Origin: CAVPUA01 sp963828015
Lineage (GTDB): Bacteria > Actinomycetota > Actinomycetes > Mycobacteriales > Jatrophihabitantaceae
DNA length: 64,000 nt
Reading direction: 5' to 3'
Assembly: GCA_963828015.1 (NCBI GenBank)
Contig: CAWHCD010000006.1
Location: forward strand, 1,233,901 to 1,297,900
Numbering within the stretch: position 1 is the stretch's first letter; each line of letters starts with the position of its first letter. The translations under genes and the position numbers were made by a program. Of this stretch, positions 18,562-27,689 are shown in pieces. The notes beneath the pieces were generated by a model, which searched no databases, had not been told where the DNA came from, and worked only from the letters and a program-made list of their open reading frames with translations.

Positions 18562-19997
18562 GGCGAATTCTCGGGCGCCTGCACGCCGGCGAGCGGCAGC
18601 CGCACCGCGAACGTCGTCTCTCCCGGCCGTGAGGTGACCGAAAGGTCGCCGTGGTGCTTGTTGACGACGATGCGCCAGGAGATGTCCAGGCCCAGGCCGG
18701 TGCCCTCGCCGAACGGCTTGGTGGTGAAGAACGGCTCGAAGATCCGACCGATGATCTCCTCGGGAATGCCCGGCCCGGTATCGCTGATCTCCACGAGCGC
18801 GTCGTCGCCGTCCCGGCGCGTGCGGATCGTCAAGGTGCCCGGCCCGGCCATCGCCTGCAGGGCATTATCGATGATGTTGGTCCACACCTGGTTCAGCTCG
18901 GCCCCGTAGACCGGTACCTGGGGCAGCGCGCGGTCGTAGTCCTTCACGACGGTGACGCCATCGGTGATCTTGCGGCTGAGCATGAGCAGCGTGCTGTCGA
19001 GCAGTTCGTGCACGTCGAGCACCTGGTAGGGCGCGCGGTCCATCTGAGAGTACTGCTTGGCCGCCGAGACCAGGGTCGAGACGCGGGTGGTCGAATCCTC
19101 GATCTCGTTCATCAGCAGCTCGGTTTCGAGCGTGTAATAGAACCAGCGCACCGCGCCGTCGAGCATCTCCGGGTCGACCGTCTCGGCGACCTGCTCGAGC
19201 CAGCTGATGTCGATCCCGGCGGCCACGAACGTCGGTGCCATTTCGACGCCGCTGGTCAGCCGGTGGTCATCGAGCCAGTCGGTGATCTCATCCTCACGGT
19301 CAGAGGCATCGAGCGGGCTGAGCTCGGGCGCCTTGGCGAGGAACTCGACGGCCCGCTCCTGCAGCCGGACCAACGACTCCAGCTGGCCCCGGTCCCACGT
19401 ACCGCCCGCGATGGCCCCGAGCTTGTGCCGCATTCCGGCCACTCGCTCGCGCAGCGCGGACGTCGCTCGCACGGCCGCGGCGGCCGGGTTGTTCAGCTCG
19501 TGCGTCAGCCCGGCCGACAGCGAGCCCAGCGCCAACAACCGTTCGCGCTGGGCCAGGCTCGTCTGCGCCTTCTGGTTGCCGAAGAACAAGCCCTCGAGCA
19601 GATGGACCGGCATCGGGAACCACTCGGTCATCAGCTCGGCAAAGTCGTCGGCGGTGACGACGAAGAAGCGCGAGTGCTCGAGCGTGCGGACCGATTGCTG
19701 GTAGGCCTGGGGCACCCGATCGCCCAGGTAGGCCTGCCACGCTCCGGCGTAGACACCGCGTTGCGAGGTGCGACTCACCTCGATGTCATCGGCCCCGACT
19801 AGGCGCGACAGCGCGATCGAGCCCTCCAGCAGGACGTAGAACTGCGTCGCCGGGCTGCCCTCGCGAAAGAGGACTCCGGTCTCGTGGAACTCGACCCGAC
19901 CGTGCTCGCACAGCCAGCGCAACTGCTCGTCGGTCAGCTTCTCGAACAGGAACAACGTGCGCAGTTCGTCGATATCGCAGCGCAGCACGTCGCCCAT
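18558..19997 (-). CDS. Histidine kinase with N-terminal cyclic-nucleotide-binding-like domain
   Basis: A 479-residue soluble sensor kinase. Residues 1-125 form a cNMP-binding-like beta-barrel (FYVLLEGSIALSRL). A linker leads to the phospho-acceptor His166 in SLSAGLTHELNNPAAAAV. The catalytic domain shows N-box NQVWTNIIDNALQAM, G1 DTGPGIPEE, F-box FEPFFTTKPF and G2 GEGTGLGLDI. There are no membrane segments. ATG 19997 is four bases after the stop of the receiver-oxidoreductase gene, so the two are one operon and probably one signalling pair. The conserved cNMP-contact Arg is not obvious, so ligand binding is uncertain. Confidence 0.88.
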   Translation of the reverse strand: MGDVLRCDIDELRTLFLFEKLTDEQLRWLCEHGRVEFHETGVLFREGSPATQFYVLLEGSIALSRLVGADDIEVSRTSQRGVYAGAWQAYLGDRVPQAYQQSVRTLEHSRFFVVTADDFAELMTEWFPMPVHLLEGLFFGNQKAQTSLAQRERLLALGSLSAGLTHELNNPAAAAVRATSALRERVAGMRHKLGAIAGGTWDRGQLESLVRLQERAVEFLAKAPELSPLDASDREDEITDWLDDHRLTSGVEMAPTFVAAGIDISWLEQVAETVDPEMLDGAVRWFYYTLETELLMNEIEDSTTRVSTLVSAAKQYSQMDRAPYQVLDVHELLDSTLLMLSRKITDGVTVVKDYDRALPQVPVYGAELNQVWTNIIDNALQAMAGPGTLTIRTRRDGDDALVEISDTGPGIPEEIIGRIFEPFFTTKPFGEGTGLGLDISWRIVVNKHHGDLSVTSRPGETTFAVRLPLAGVQAPENSP

Positions 19998-20001
19998 CAG
20001 T

Positions 20002-21717
20002 TCACAACCCTTCCAGGTAGCGATGCACGAGCATGACCGCCATCGCGCCCTCTCCCACGGCCGAGGCGACCCGCTTGGCCGACTCCGACCGTACGTCTCC
20101 GGCCGCGAACACGCCGGGCACGCTCGTCTCCAGATGCAGGGGCAGGCGATCGACGGTCCACGAGTCGGGCAACGCCGCGAGTTCGCTGCCGAGGTCGGGC
20201 CCGGCCAGGACGAATCCCCGACCGTCGCGCCGGAGGACACCCTCGAGCCAGTCGGTCCGCGGTGCCGCCCCGATGAACACGAACAGCCAGCCGGTGTCGA
20301 CCACCTCGGTGACCCCGGTGTTGCGATCGCGCAGCGTGATCTGCTCCAAGTGCTGCTCGCCGTGCACAGCGATGACCTCGGTGCACGTACGCACGTGCAC
20401 GTTGTCGATCTCGTTGAGTTGCTGGATGAGGTAGTAGGACATCGAATCGTTCAGCGAGTCTCCGCGCACCAGCAGGGTGACCGAACGCGCGCCGCGCGCG
20501 AGGTAGACCGCAGCCTGCCCGGCCGAGTTGGCCCCACCGACGATGTAGACGTCCTGAGCCGCGCAACTGGCCGCCTCGGTCAGCGCCGAGCCGTAGAAGA
20601 CGCCCCGCCCGGTCAGCTGCTCGATTCCGTCGGCCGCGAGCTGCCGGTAGGACACCCCGGTCGCCAGGATGACCGTCTGCCCGCTGATCGACTCGCCGTC
20701 GGCGAAACGCACCGTCCGGGCCGGACCGTTGATCTCGAGCGACACGGCGTCGCGCGTCGTGATCAACTCGGCGCCGAACTTCAACGCCTGCCGCCGGGCC
20801 CGATCGGTCAGTTGCGCGCCCGACACGCCGTCGGGGAACCCCAGATAGTTCTCGATGCGCGAACTCTGCCCGGCCTGTCCCCCGGTCGCGACGCGCTCGA
20901 TGAGCACCGTACGCAGGCCTTCCGATGCGCCGTACACCGCCGAGCCGAGACCGGCCGGGCCGCCGCCGATCACGACCAGGTCGTAGAAGTCCTTGGTCGG
21001 GGTCGTCGTCATCCCGACTCGGTTGGCGAGCTCGGTGTCTTCTGGGGCCAGCATCGCGAAGCCGTCGGGTGAGATCACCAATGGCAGCCGCTGTCCGTCG
21101 ACTCCGGCCGCCTCGAGCAACCGCGCGCCCTCGGGGCTTTCGCTGGTATACCAGCGATAGGGCACCTGGTTTCGGGCCAGGAACTCACGTACCTGTGACG
21201 AACGCGCCGACCACCGATGTCCGACGACCTTGGTCTCCGGCACCGGCCGATGGTCACTCGCGAGCCAGGCCTCCAACTGCGCGTCGATGACCGGGTAGAG
21301 CTTCTCCTCCGGCGGATCCCACGGCTTGAGCAGGTAGTAGTCGAGGTCGACCACGTTGATCGCGTCGATGGCCGCTCCGGTATCGGCGTAGGCCGTGAGC
21401 AAGACGCGCCGCGCCCCGGGGTACAGGTCCATCGCCGCCTCGAGGAACTGCAGGCCGGTCATCTGTGGCATGCGGTAGTCGGCGAGCAGTACCGCCACGG
21501 CGTCGCCGCGCAGCTTCATCTGCCGCAGGGCCTCCAGAGCCAGCTCGCCCGACTCGGCCCGCACGATCCGGTGGCTGTCGCTGTAGCGGCGCCGCAGGTC
21601 CCGTGCGACGGCACGCGACACGCCAGCGTCATCGTCGACGGTCAGGATCGACGGCTTGGCCGGCCCGCGCGGGCTCGGATCCGCGGGGGCCAGATCCGGT
21701 GCGCTCACGCCATCCAC
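20002..21717 (-). CDS. Fused response-regulator receiver / thioredoxin-reductase-like flavoprotein
   Basis: A 571-residue three-part protein. Residues 21-145 are a receiver domain (acidic DDD at 28-30, phospho-acceptor Asp80 in LLADYRMPQMTG, Lys in LLKPWD). Residues 160-235 look like a glutaredoxin-like fold without its cysteines. Residues 240-571 are a class II pyridine-nucleotide oxidoreductase with FAD motif VVIGGGPAGLGSAVYGA, NADPH motif YIVGGANSAGQAAVYLA and C-terminal GVFAAGDVRSE. The usual redox CxxC is missing: GVFYGSALTEAASCAAQDV replaces it. The kinase follows directly. Likely a redox enzyme whose activity depends on phosphorylation; inferred. Confidence 0.88.
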   Translation of the reverse strand: MDGVSAPDLAPADPSPRGPAKPSILTVDDDAGVSRAVARDLRRRYSDSHRIVRAESGELALEALRQMKLRGDAVAVLLADYRMPQMTGLQFLEAAMDLYPGARRVLLTAYADTGAAIDAINVVDLDYYLLKPWDPPEEKLYPVIDAQLEAWLASDHRPVPETKVVGHRWSARSSQVREFLARNQVPYRWYTSESPEGARLLEAAGVDGQRLPLVISPDGFAMLAPEDTELANRVGMTTTPTKDFYDLVVIGGGPAGLGSAVYGASEGLRTVLIERVATGGQAGQSSRIENYLGFPDGVSGAQLTDRARRQALKFGAELITTRDAVSLEINGPARTVRFADGESISGQTVILATGVSYRQLAADGIEQLTGRGVFYGSALTEAASCAAQDVYIVGGANSAGQAAVYLARGARSVTLLVRGDSLNDSMSYYLIQQLNEIDNVHVRTCTEVIAVHGEQHLEQITLRDRNTGVTEVVDTGWLFVFIGAAPRTDWLEGVLRRDGRGFVLAGPDLGSELAALPDSWTVDRLPLHLETSVPGVFAAGDVRSESAKRVASAVGEGAMAVMLVHRYLEGL

Positions 21718-21748
21718 CCTACTGTCGCCGCCGGGAGGGAGACCGGGT

Positions 21749-21931
21749 TCAGTTCGGCTGCTCGTCCTCGAACTCGTCGCGCACCTCGTGAGCGAGCTTC
21801 TCCTGCTCCTCGCCCGCTTCGGTCAGCTCCTCGTCGCCGAGAATGCGACCGACCAGGTGCTTGGCCTTGCCGACAACGACGTTTTCCCACGTGGCCGGCG
21901 ACTCGATCGGCTCGTCTTCGATCTCGTTCAT
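21749..21931 (-). CDS. Small CsbD-like acidic protein
   Basis: A 60-residue, highly charged helical protein with the CsbD-like pattern GKAKHLVGRILGDEELTEAG followed by an acidic tail. CsbD-type proteins are abundant general-stress proteins of unknown action. It is next to the redox signalling pair, on the same strand and upstream of it, but has its own start 32 bases before the oxidoreductase gene. Match to the family is by eye. Confidence 0.6.
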   Translation of the reverse strand: MNEIEDEPIESPATWENVVVGKAKHLVGRILGDEELTEAGEEQEKLAHEVRDEFEDEQPN

Positions 21932-21957
21932 GGCCTGAGGCTATCCCGACCGACCCG

Positions 21958-22042
21958 GGTGCGTCTCCGCCTGGCTCGAACGTCGGCGGAGACGCACCGC
22001 TGGGGGGGAAGTCGCCGCTGGGCTGGAGACAGTTGCGGCGAC
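21958..22042. repeat. Two adjacent hairpins in divergent spacer
   Basis: First hairpin: perfect 14-bp arms GGTGCGTCTCCGCC (21958-21971) and complement (21985-21998). Second: 8-bp arms GTCGCCGC (22011-22018) and GCGGCGAC (22035-22042), separated from the first by a G-run. They lie between the divergent starts of the CsbD-like gene and the FGE gene. Confidence 0.6.
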
Positions 22043-22203
22043 AGTAGCCAGGCTAGGTACCAGGGCGTCGGGGAATCGTTAGCGCAATGGCCGTAGGCAC
22101 GAACGTCAGATGAACTCCTGGCGACGCGTCACGTCGAACCGGCACTATCCGCCCGTAGGCGCCCGCGCGGTGCGCCGTGAACCCGATCGCCTACCGTCGA
22201 AGC

Positions 22204-23103
22204 GTGCCGAAGAACATGCAGCCGGTTCCGAGCGGCGAGTTCCTGATGGGCAGTGACCGCCACTACCCCGAGGAACGCCCGGCCCACCCCGAATCGGTGG
22301 CCGCGTTCTTGATGGATGAGCACCCTGTGACCAACGCCGAGTTCCGGCGGTTCGTGAAACAGACCGGATACGTCACCACCGCCGAGTCGGCCCCGAGCCC
22401 GGAGGAGTTCCCCGACGCGAGCCAGGACGAGCTCGTCCCGGGCTCGCTGCTGTTCCAGTCCCCGCCCGGCCCGGTGCCGCTGGATGACTGGCGGCGCTGG
22501 TGGCACTGGGTTCCTGGCACCAACTGGCGCGCCCCGCTGGGACCGGGTAGCTCGCTGGGCGGCAAGGAGTTGCACCCCGTTGTCCACGTGTCCTACGAGG
22601 ACGCGCTCGCCTACGCCACGTGGGCGGGCAAAGCACTGCCGACCGAGGTCGAATGGGAGTACGCGGCCCGCGGCGGTGGTGATCCGACCACCTACGCCTG
22701 GGGTGACGAGCTGATGCCGCGGGGCAAGGCGATGGCCAATACCTGGCAGGGCGAGTTCCCCTGGCAGAACCTCGCGACGGCAGGCCAGGAGCGCACCACG
22801 CCGATCGGCCGCTACCCCGCGAACGCCTGGGGCCTCATCGACATGATCGGCAACGTCTGGGAGTGGACGGCCTCACCCTGGACCGATGATCACTCGGCCG
22901 GCCCGATTGAATCCCCCGCCGGCGAGCCGCATTCCTGCTGTGGTCCCACCCCGTTGCGCGAGACCGACCGGATGGTGATGAAGGGTGGCTCGCATCTGTG
23001 CGCGCCGTCCTACTGCCTGCGCTACCGCCCACCCGCACGCCAAGGACAGGCTGTACGCAGCAGCACCAGCCACCTAGGCTTTCGTTGCGTCATCCGCGAT
23101 TGA
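22204..23103 (+). CDS. Formylglycine-generating enzyme (sulfatase-modifying factor)
   Basis: Copper-dependent oxidase that turns a sulfatase active-site Cys into C-alpha-formylglycine. Family motifs run along the protein: PSGEFLMGSDRHYPEERPAH, HPVTNAEFRRFV, HPVVHVSYEDALAYATWAGK, PTEVEWEYAARGG, IDMIGNVWEWTASPWT and, near the C-terminus, GGSHLCAPSYCLRYRPPARQ, which contains the two catalytic cysteines spaced as in characterised bacterial FGEs. Start is uncertain: GTG 22177, GTG 22204 or ATG 22216; 22204 leaves a family-like N-terminus. The sulfatase that it should activate starts 31 bases after its stop. Confidence 0.9.
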   Translation: MPKNMQPVPSGEFLMGSDRHYPEERPAHPESVAAFLMDEHPVTNAEFRRFVKQTGYVTTAESAPSPEEFPDASQDELVPGSLLFQSPPGPVPLDDWRRWWHWVPGTNWRAPLGPGSSLGGKELHPVVHVSYEDALAYATWAGKALPTEVEWEYAARGGGDPTTYAWGDELMPRGKAMANTWQGEFPWQNLATAGQERTTPIGRYPANAWGLIDMIGNVWEWTASPWTDDHSAGPIESPAGEPHSCCGPTPLRETDRMVMKGGSHLCAPSYCLRYRPPARQGQAVRSSTSHLGFRCVIRD

Positions 23104-23134
23104 TCATTAGCCCAACATCTTCGGGAGTAACGCC

Positions 23135-25480
23135 ATGGCCAAGCCGTTCAAGGGCGTCATCAATCTTGACATCAGCAAGTCCACCCCCGACTGGGGGCCG
23201 TACGCCCAGCCGATCGCGCCCGATGATTCGCCCAACATCCTCTACATCGTGCTCGACGACGTCGGCTTCTCGGCCATGGAGCCGTTCGGCGGGCTCATCG
23301 AAACCCCCAACATCAACCGCATCGCCGACAACGGCCTGGTGTATTCGAACTTCCACACGACCGCGTTGTGCTCACCGACGCGTTCGTGCCTGCTGACCGG
23401 TCGCAACCACACGACCAACAGCATGGGCAGCATCACCGAGGCGGCCGCCGGTTTCCCCAACTCCAGCGGGCACGTCCCGTTCGAGTGCGGCAACCTGGCC
23501 GAGGTCCTTGGCGAGCAGGGCTGGAACACCTACGCGGTCGGCAAGTGGCACCTGACGCCCGAGGACGAGATGAACCTGGCCTCGACCCGTAAGCAGTGGC
23601 CGCTCGGCCGCGGGTTCGAGCGCTTCTACGGCTTCCTCGGCGCGGAGACCAACCAGTGGTATCCCGACCTGGTCCACGACAACCACACGGTGGAACAGCC
23701 GAAGACGCCCGAGGAGGGCTACCACTTCAGCACCGACATCACCGATCACGCCCTGGCCTTCATCCAGGACGCGAAGGCCGTGGCCCCGGAGAAACCGTTC
23801 CTTCTCTACTACTGCCCCGGGGCCTGCCATGCGCCGCACCACGCGCCGGTGGAATGGTCGGACAAGTACAAGGGCAAGTTCGACATGGGCTACGAGGCCT
23901 ACCGCGAGCTGGTGTTCGAACGGCAGAAGCAGATGGGCGTGCTGCCCGAGCACGCCGAGCTCTCGCCGATCAACCCCTACATCAACGAGCGGTCGGTGTC
24001 GGGTGAGAAGGGCTGGCCCGAGCTGGACACCGTCCGTCCGTGGGCCCCGCTCAGCGATGAGGAGCAGCGGCTGTTCGCCCGCATGGCCGAGGTGTACGCC
24101 GGCTTCCTCAGCCACGCCGACCACGAGATCGGGCGGCTGCTCGATTACCTCGAGCAGAGCCACCAGCTCGAGAACACCATCGTCGTGCTTGTCTCGGACA
24201 ATGGGGCTTCGGGCGAAGGCGGCCCGAACGGATCGGTGAACGAGAACAAGCTCTTCAACGGCCTGCCGGACAAGATCGAGGAGAACCTGGAATACCTCGA
24301 CGTCTTGGGTACCCCGTTGACGTACAACCACTACCCGACCGGTTGGGCCTGGGCCTTCAACACGCCGTTCAAGATGTGGAAGCGCTACTCGAACTACGAG
24401 GGCGGCACCGCCGATCCGTTGATCGTGTCGTGGCCGCGGAAGATCACCGCCCGCGGTGTGCGCACCCAATACACCCACGCCGTCGACATCGTTCCTACCC
24501 TGTATCAAGCCCTCGACATCGAGCCGCCCGAGGTCCTCAAGGGCTACACCCAGTTCGCCCACGAGGGCGTCAGCTTCGCGGCTACATTCAACGACCCGGC
24601 GGCCAAGACCGGCAAGACCACGCAGTTCTACTCGATGGGCGGGACGGCGGCGATCTGGAACGACGGCTGGAAGGCGGCCAGCCTCACTCCGGCCGCCCCG
24701 GACATGTGGGCCGAGTACGCGACCGGACGGTGGGAGCTGTTCAATACCGACCTCGACCCCTGCGAGTGCCACGACCTGTCGGCCGAGCACCCCGAGAAGC
24801 TGCGTGAGCTGATCTCACTCTGGTGGGCGCAGGCCGGCGAGTATCACGCGCTGCCGCTCGAGAACCGCAATGCGATCGAGATTCTGGGGACCGAGCGGCC
24901 GCAGATCGCCAAACCGCGCAACCAGTACGTGTTCTATCCCGGGGGCGCCGAGGTGCCCGAGTCCGCGGCGCCCAACCTGCGCAACCGCTCGTACTCGATC
25001 GCGGTCGAAGCGACGCTGGACAGCGCCGACGCCAGCGGGGTGCTGTTCTCCCACGGCGCCCGGTTCGGCGGCCACGCGCTCTACCTGAAGGACGGCAAGC
25101 TCAAGTACGTCTACAACTGGGTCGGCATGTTCGAACAATTCGTCGAGTCGGACGTGCCGATCGAGGCCGGACATGCCGTCTTCTCGGCCAGCTTCGAACG
25201 CGAAGGTGACTCGATGCCGGCCGAAGGGACGCTGACCCTGCACATCGGCATGACGCAGGTGGGCCAAGGGCGGATCAAGACCCAGCCGGGCAAGTTCTCG
25301 ATTGCTGGTGAGGGGCTCAACATCGGCAAGGACACCGCCGAACCGGTCACCGACGACTACCCCGGGCAGTCGCCCTGGCCGCTGGTCGGTGGCACGATCG
25401 GGCGGGCCGTGGTGGACGTCAGCGGCGAGCCGTTCATCGACCTGGCGCAGGAAGCGGCGATGGCCTTCTCTCGCGACTGA
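23135..25480 (+). CDS. Arylsulfatase, Cys-type
   Basis: A 781-residue type I sulfatase that hydrolyses sulfate esters with a formylglycine nucleophile. Metal-binding Asp41-Asp42 are in NILYIVLDDVGF, and the modified residue is Cys79 in the consensus C-S-P-T-R (LCSPTRSCLLTGRNH). VGKWHLTP and VVLVSDNGASGEGGPNGS supply further active-site ligands. There is no signal peptide, and the C-terminal 180 residues form an extra beta-rich domain, as in cytosolic or long-form bacterial sulfatases. GGGAG precedes ATG 23135. It is in one operon with the FGE gene upstream and the SDR downstream. Confidence 0.92.
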   Translation: MAKPFKGVINLDISKSTPDWGPYAQPIAPDDSPNILYIVLDDVGFSAMEPFGGLIETPNINRIADNGLVYSNFHTTALCSPTRSCLLTGRNHTTNSMGSITEAAAGFPNSSGHVPFECGNLAEVLGEQGWNTYAVGKWHLTPEDEMNLASTRKQWPLGRGFERFYGFLGAETNQWYPDLVHDNHTVEQPKTPEEGYHFSTDITDHALAFIQDAKAVAPEKPFLLYYCPGACHAPHHAPVEWSDKYKGKFDMGYEAYRELVFERQKQMGVLPEHAELSPINPYINERSVSGEKGWPELDTVRPWAPLSDEEQRLFARMAEVYAGFLSHADHEIGRLLDYLEQSHQLENTIVVLVSDNGASGEGGPNGSVNENKLFNGLPDKIEENLEYLDVLGTPLTYNHYPTGWAWAFNTPFKMWKRYSNYEGGTADPLIVSWPRKITARGVRTQYTHAVDIVPTLYQALDIEPPEVLKGYTQFAHEGVSFAATFNDPAAKTGKTTQFYSMGGTAAIWNDGWKAASLTPAAPDMWAEYATGRWELFNTDLDPCECHDLSAEHPEKLRELISLWWAQAGEYHALPLENRNAIEILGTERPQIAKPRNQYVFYPGGAEVPESAAPNLRNRSYSIAVEATLDSADASGVLFSHGARFGGHALYLKDGKLKYVYNWVGMFEQFVESDVPIEAGHAVFSASFEREGDSMPAEGTLTLHIGMTQVGQGRIKTQPGKFSIAGEGLNIGKDTAEPVTDDYPGQSPWPLVGGTIGRAVVDVSGEPFIDLAQEAAMAFSRD

Positions 25481-25545
25481 GCAGTGCGTCGCGGCTCGAC
25501 GTCGTCTTGTCGCCACCGTAGGAACCAACTCAACGAGGAGTGATC

Positions 25546-26361
25546 ATGGGCAAGCTCGAGGGCAAGGTGGCCTTTATTACCGGAGCGGCGCGGGGCCAGG
25601 GGCGCAGTCATGCGGTCCGGTTGGCGCAGGAGGGCGCGGACATCATCGCGGTGGACATCTGCCGGCAGATCTCCTCGGTGTCCTACGCGATGGCGACCCC
25701 GGACGACCTGGCCCAGACGGTCAAGGAGGTAGAGGCCGAAGGACGGCGCATCGTCGCCCGCCAGGCTGATGTGCGCGAGGTGGATGAGTTGCGGGCCGCC
25801 TTTGAGGCCGGGTCGGCCGAGCTGGGTCCGGTCAGCATCGTGCTGGCGAACGCGGGGATCGGGGTCGGCGGTCCGAACTCGAGCGAGCAGGACTGGCACG
25901 ACGTGATCGCGGTGAACCTGACCGGGGTGTGGAACACCGGCCGAATCGCGATCCCCTCGATGATCGAGGCCGATCAGGGTGGCTCGATCGTGATCACCAG
26001 TTCCACGGCCGGCCTGCTCGGCGTCGGCACGAATGAGATCGGGCTGCTCGGATATACGGCCGCCAAGACCGGCGTCGTCGGACTGATGCGGTCCTGGGCC
26101 AACTACCTGGCCCCGCACAGCATTCGGGTCAACGCCATCGCCCCGACGGCGGTGCGCACGCCGATGGCCGCCAACGTGTCGATCGAGGCCCTGTTCGAGT
26201 TCAATCCGGCCCTGGCGCGGGCCATGTCCAACGCGCTGCCCGTGGAAATGGTCGAGGCGATCGACATCTCCAATGCCATCGCCTGGCTGGTCTCCGACGA
26301 AGGGCGCTACGTCACCGGCACCGTCCTGCCGGTTGACGCCGGCTCACTCAATCGCCGCTAG
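25546..26361 (+). CDS. Mycofactocin-type SDR oxidoreductase
   Basis: A 271-residue short-chain dehydrogenase of the mycofactocin-coupled subfamily, recognised by GKVAFITGAARGQGRSHAVR and the insertion after VDIC before the DDLAQTV helix; these keep NAD bound and pass electrons to mycofactocin. Catalytic Ser is in VITSSTAGL and Tyr-Lys in LGYTAAKTGVVGL. ATG 25546 has AGGAG nine bases upstream, better than GTG 25540. It is 65 bases after the sulfatase, so an alcohol freed from a sulfate ester is a reasonable substrate (inference). Confidence 0.88.
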   Translation: MGKLEGKVAFITGAARGQGRSHAVRLAQEGADIIAVDICRQISSVSYAMATPDDLAQTVKEVEAEGRRIVARQADVREVDELRAAFEAGSAELGPVSIVLANAGIGVGGPNSSEQDWHDVIAVNLTGVWNTGRIAIPSMIEADQGGSIVITSSTAGLLGVGTNEIGLLGYTAAKTGVVGLMRSWANYLAPHSIRVNAIAPTAVRTPMAANVSIEALFEFNPALARAMSNALPVEMVEAIDISNAIAWLVSDEGRYVTGTVLPVDAGSLNRR

Positions 26362-26539
26362 GCCGACCGTTCGGGCCGACGGGGCCGCGGGATGCGGAAG
26401 GTCCGGCCGGGGAGCCTCGCCGCGGGGACCGCATCCCGCGTGCCGCCACGGTAGGTCGGGAATCGCGCGGCCACCGCGGAGACTTCTGAGTTTCTAAGGA
26501 CAGGTTTAAAACCTGGCACCGGGCGGGTACTAGAGGGGC

Positions 26540-26575
26540 GGGCGCCCCGACTTACTGGGTGTAGTCGGGGCGCCC
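26540..26575. terminator. Bidirectional terminator hairpin
   Basis: Perfect 12-bp arms GGGCGCCCCGAC (26540-26551) and complement (26564-26575) with a 12-base loop, placed between the convergent ends of the SDR gene and the 86-residue ORF. Confidence 0.75.
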
Positions 26576-26579
26576 CCTC

Positions 26580-26840
26580 CTACGCGCTCGCCAGCGCCGA
26601 CAGGTCCGCCTTGGCGGAGTGCTCCACCAGCGCAAAGACGTAGTCGCGGATCGGCCGCTCGTCGTACTCGTGATAGTGACGCTCGACGATCGCGTCCACC
26701 TGCGCGGGCGGGACGGCGGGGAACTCCAGTCGCAGGTGCTCCTCCAGGTGCGCGATCGCGTTCAGTTCGTACTCCTCGCTGAACGGTCCCCGCACCTCGA
26801 CGTCGTGATCAACCACTGCGGAAATGTCTTCTGTATCCAT
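26580..26840 (-). CDS. Small three-helix-bundle-type protein
   Basis: An 86-residue acidic protein. The second half, HLEEHLRLEFPAVPPAQVDA then ERHYHEYDERPIRDYVFALV, matches the pattern of actinobacterial three-helix bundle dimerisation proteins (L-x3-FP-x-VP-x3-V then PIRDFVP-like). Their function is unknown. It is a single gene convergent with the sulfatase operon, with a terminator hairpin at its 3' end. Confidence 0.6.
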   Translation of the reverse strand: MDTEDISAVVDHDVEVRGPFSEEYELNAIAHLEEHLRLEFPAVPPAQVDAIVERHYHEYDERPIRDYVFALVEHSAKADLSALASA

Positions 26841-26974
26841 AAAGAGGTCGTTCCCAGGGCGGGACCAGAAATAACGTCCAACGCCATCAAGTCACGGATC
26901 CGCTACGTGTGTTAGGGATGTGCGGCGCGAGGGCACAACCTCCTCAACTGGCTACCACCGAATGGAGAGACGCC

Positions 26975-27655
26975 ATGTCCGAGGACACCTACGGCCGCCC
27001 CAGCCGCCTGACTACCGCTCGCACTCGCGGCGCGCTGACCGGTCTGGGCCTGATGCTGCTCGGCGCTTGGGGGGCGATCATCCCCTTCGTCGGCCCTTAC
27101 TTCGACTACGCCTACACCCCGAACAGCACCTGGACCTGGACGGCGGCCCGATTCTGGCTGCAGGTCCTCCCCGGAGTGGTCACCTTCCTGGCTGGGCTGC
27201 TTCTGCTCACCACTCGTAATCGGGTCACCGCCTCGTTGGCGGCGTGGGTCGCGGTGTGCGCCGGGGCCTGGTACGTCATCGGGCCGCTCCTGGCGCCGGT
27301 CTGGCGCACTCACTACCTCGGTACTCCGGTCGGCAGCACCAGGGACGCCGCCGTGGAGGCCATCGGCCTGTTCTACGGATTGGGCGCGGCCATCATCTTG
27401 CTTGGTGCTTTTGCCGCGGGTCGCTTCAGCGTCCTGGCCGCCCGCGATGTCGCCGCCGTAGAGCCGATCGCCGCCCCGGCCGCAGAGCCTGAGCCCGACT
27501 ACCGTCGCCTGGCTTCGCCCGGCCCAGTTGCCCACGCTCCCGGCGCGGCACCATCGGAGAACGTGGTGCCGGCGGAGAACGTGGTGCCGGCGGAGAACGT
27601 GGTGCCCGCGGAGAACGAAACGTCGACCCGGGCGCATCGCTTCAGCCGGCACTGA
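26975..27655 (+). CDS. Four-helix membrane protein with repetitive acidic tail
   Basis: A 226-residue protein: four hydrophobic helices (GALTGLGLMLLGAWGAIIPFV, FWLQVLPGVVTFLAGLLLL, TASLAAWVAVCAGAWYVIG, EAIGLFYGLGAAIILLGAFA) and a cytosolic C-terminal tail. The tail contains ENVVPA repeated three times, encoded by 18-bp tandem repeats. TGGAGA precedes ATG 26975. Function unknown. A strong hairpin at 27690 follows the stop, so it is transcribed alone. Confidence 0.65.
   Translation: MSEDTYGRPSRLTTARTRGALTGLGLMLLGAWGAIIPFVGPYFDYAYTPNSTWTWTAARFWLQVLPGVVTFLAGLLLLTTRNRVTASLAAWVAVCAGAWYVIGPLLAPVWRTHYLGTPVGSTRDAAVEAIGLFYGLGAAIILLGAFAAGRFSVLAARDVAAVEPIAAPAAEPEPDYRRLASPGPVAHAPGAAPSENVVPAENVVPAENVVPAENETSTRAHRFSRH
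27556..27617 (+). repeat. 18-bp tandem repeat, 3.4 copies, in coding tail
   Basis: GGAGAACGTGGTGCCGGC starts at 27556, 27574 and 27592 (last copy with one change) and a partial copy starts at 27610. The unit is a multiple of three, so copy number can vary without breaking the frame. Confidence 0.8.
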
Positions 27656-27689
27656 ACTCCGGTCGCATCGCACCGCCCCTGGCAGGGCT

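Noticed and set aside
27556..27617. CRISPR or iteron array at the 18-bp tandem repeat
   Set aside because: Repeats are head-to-tail without spacers and in frame in a protein tail.
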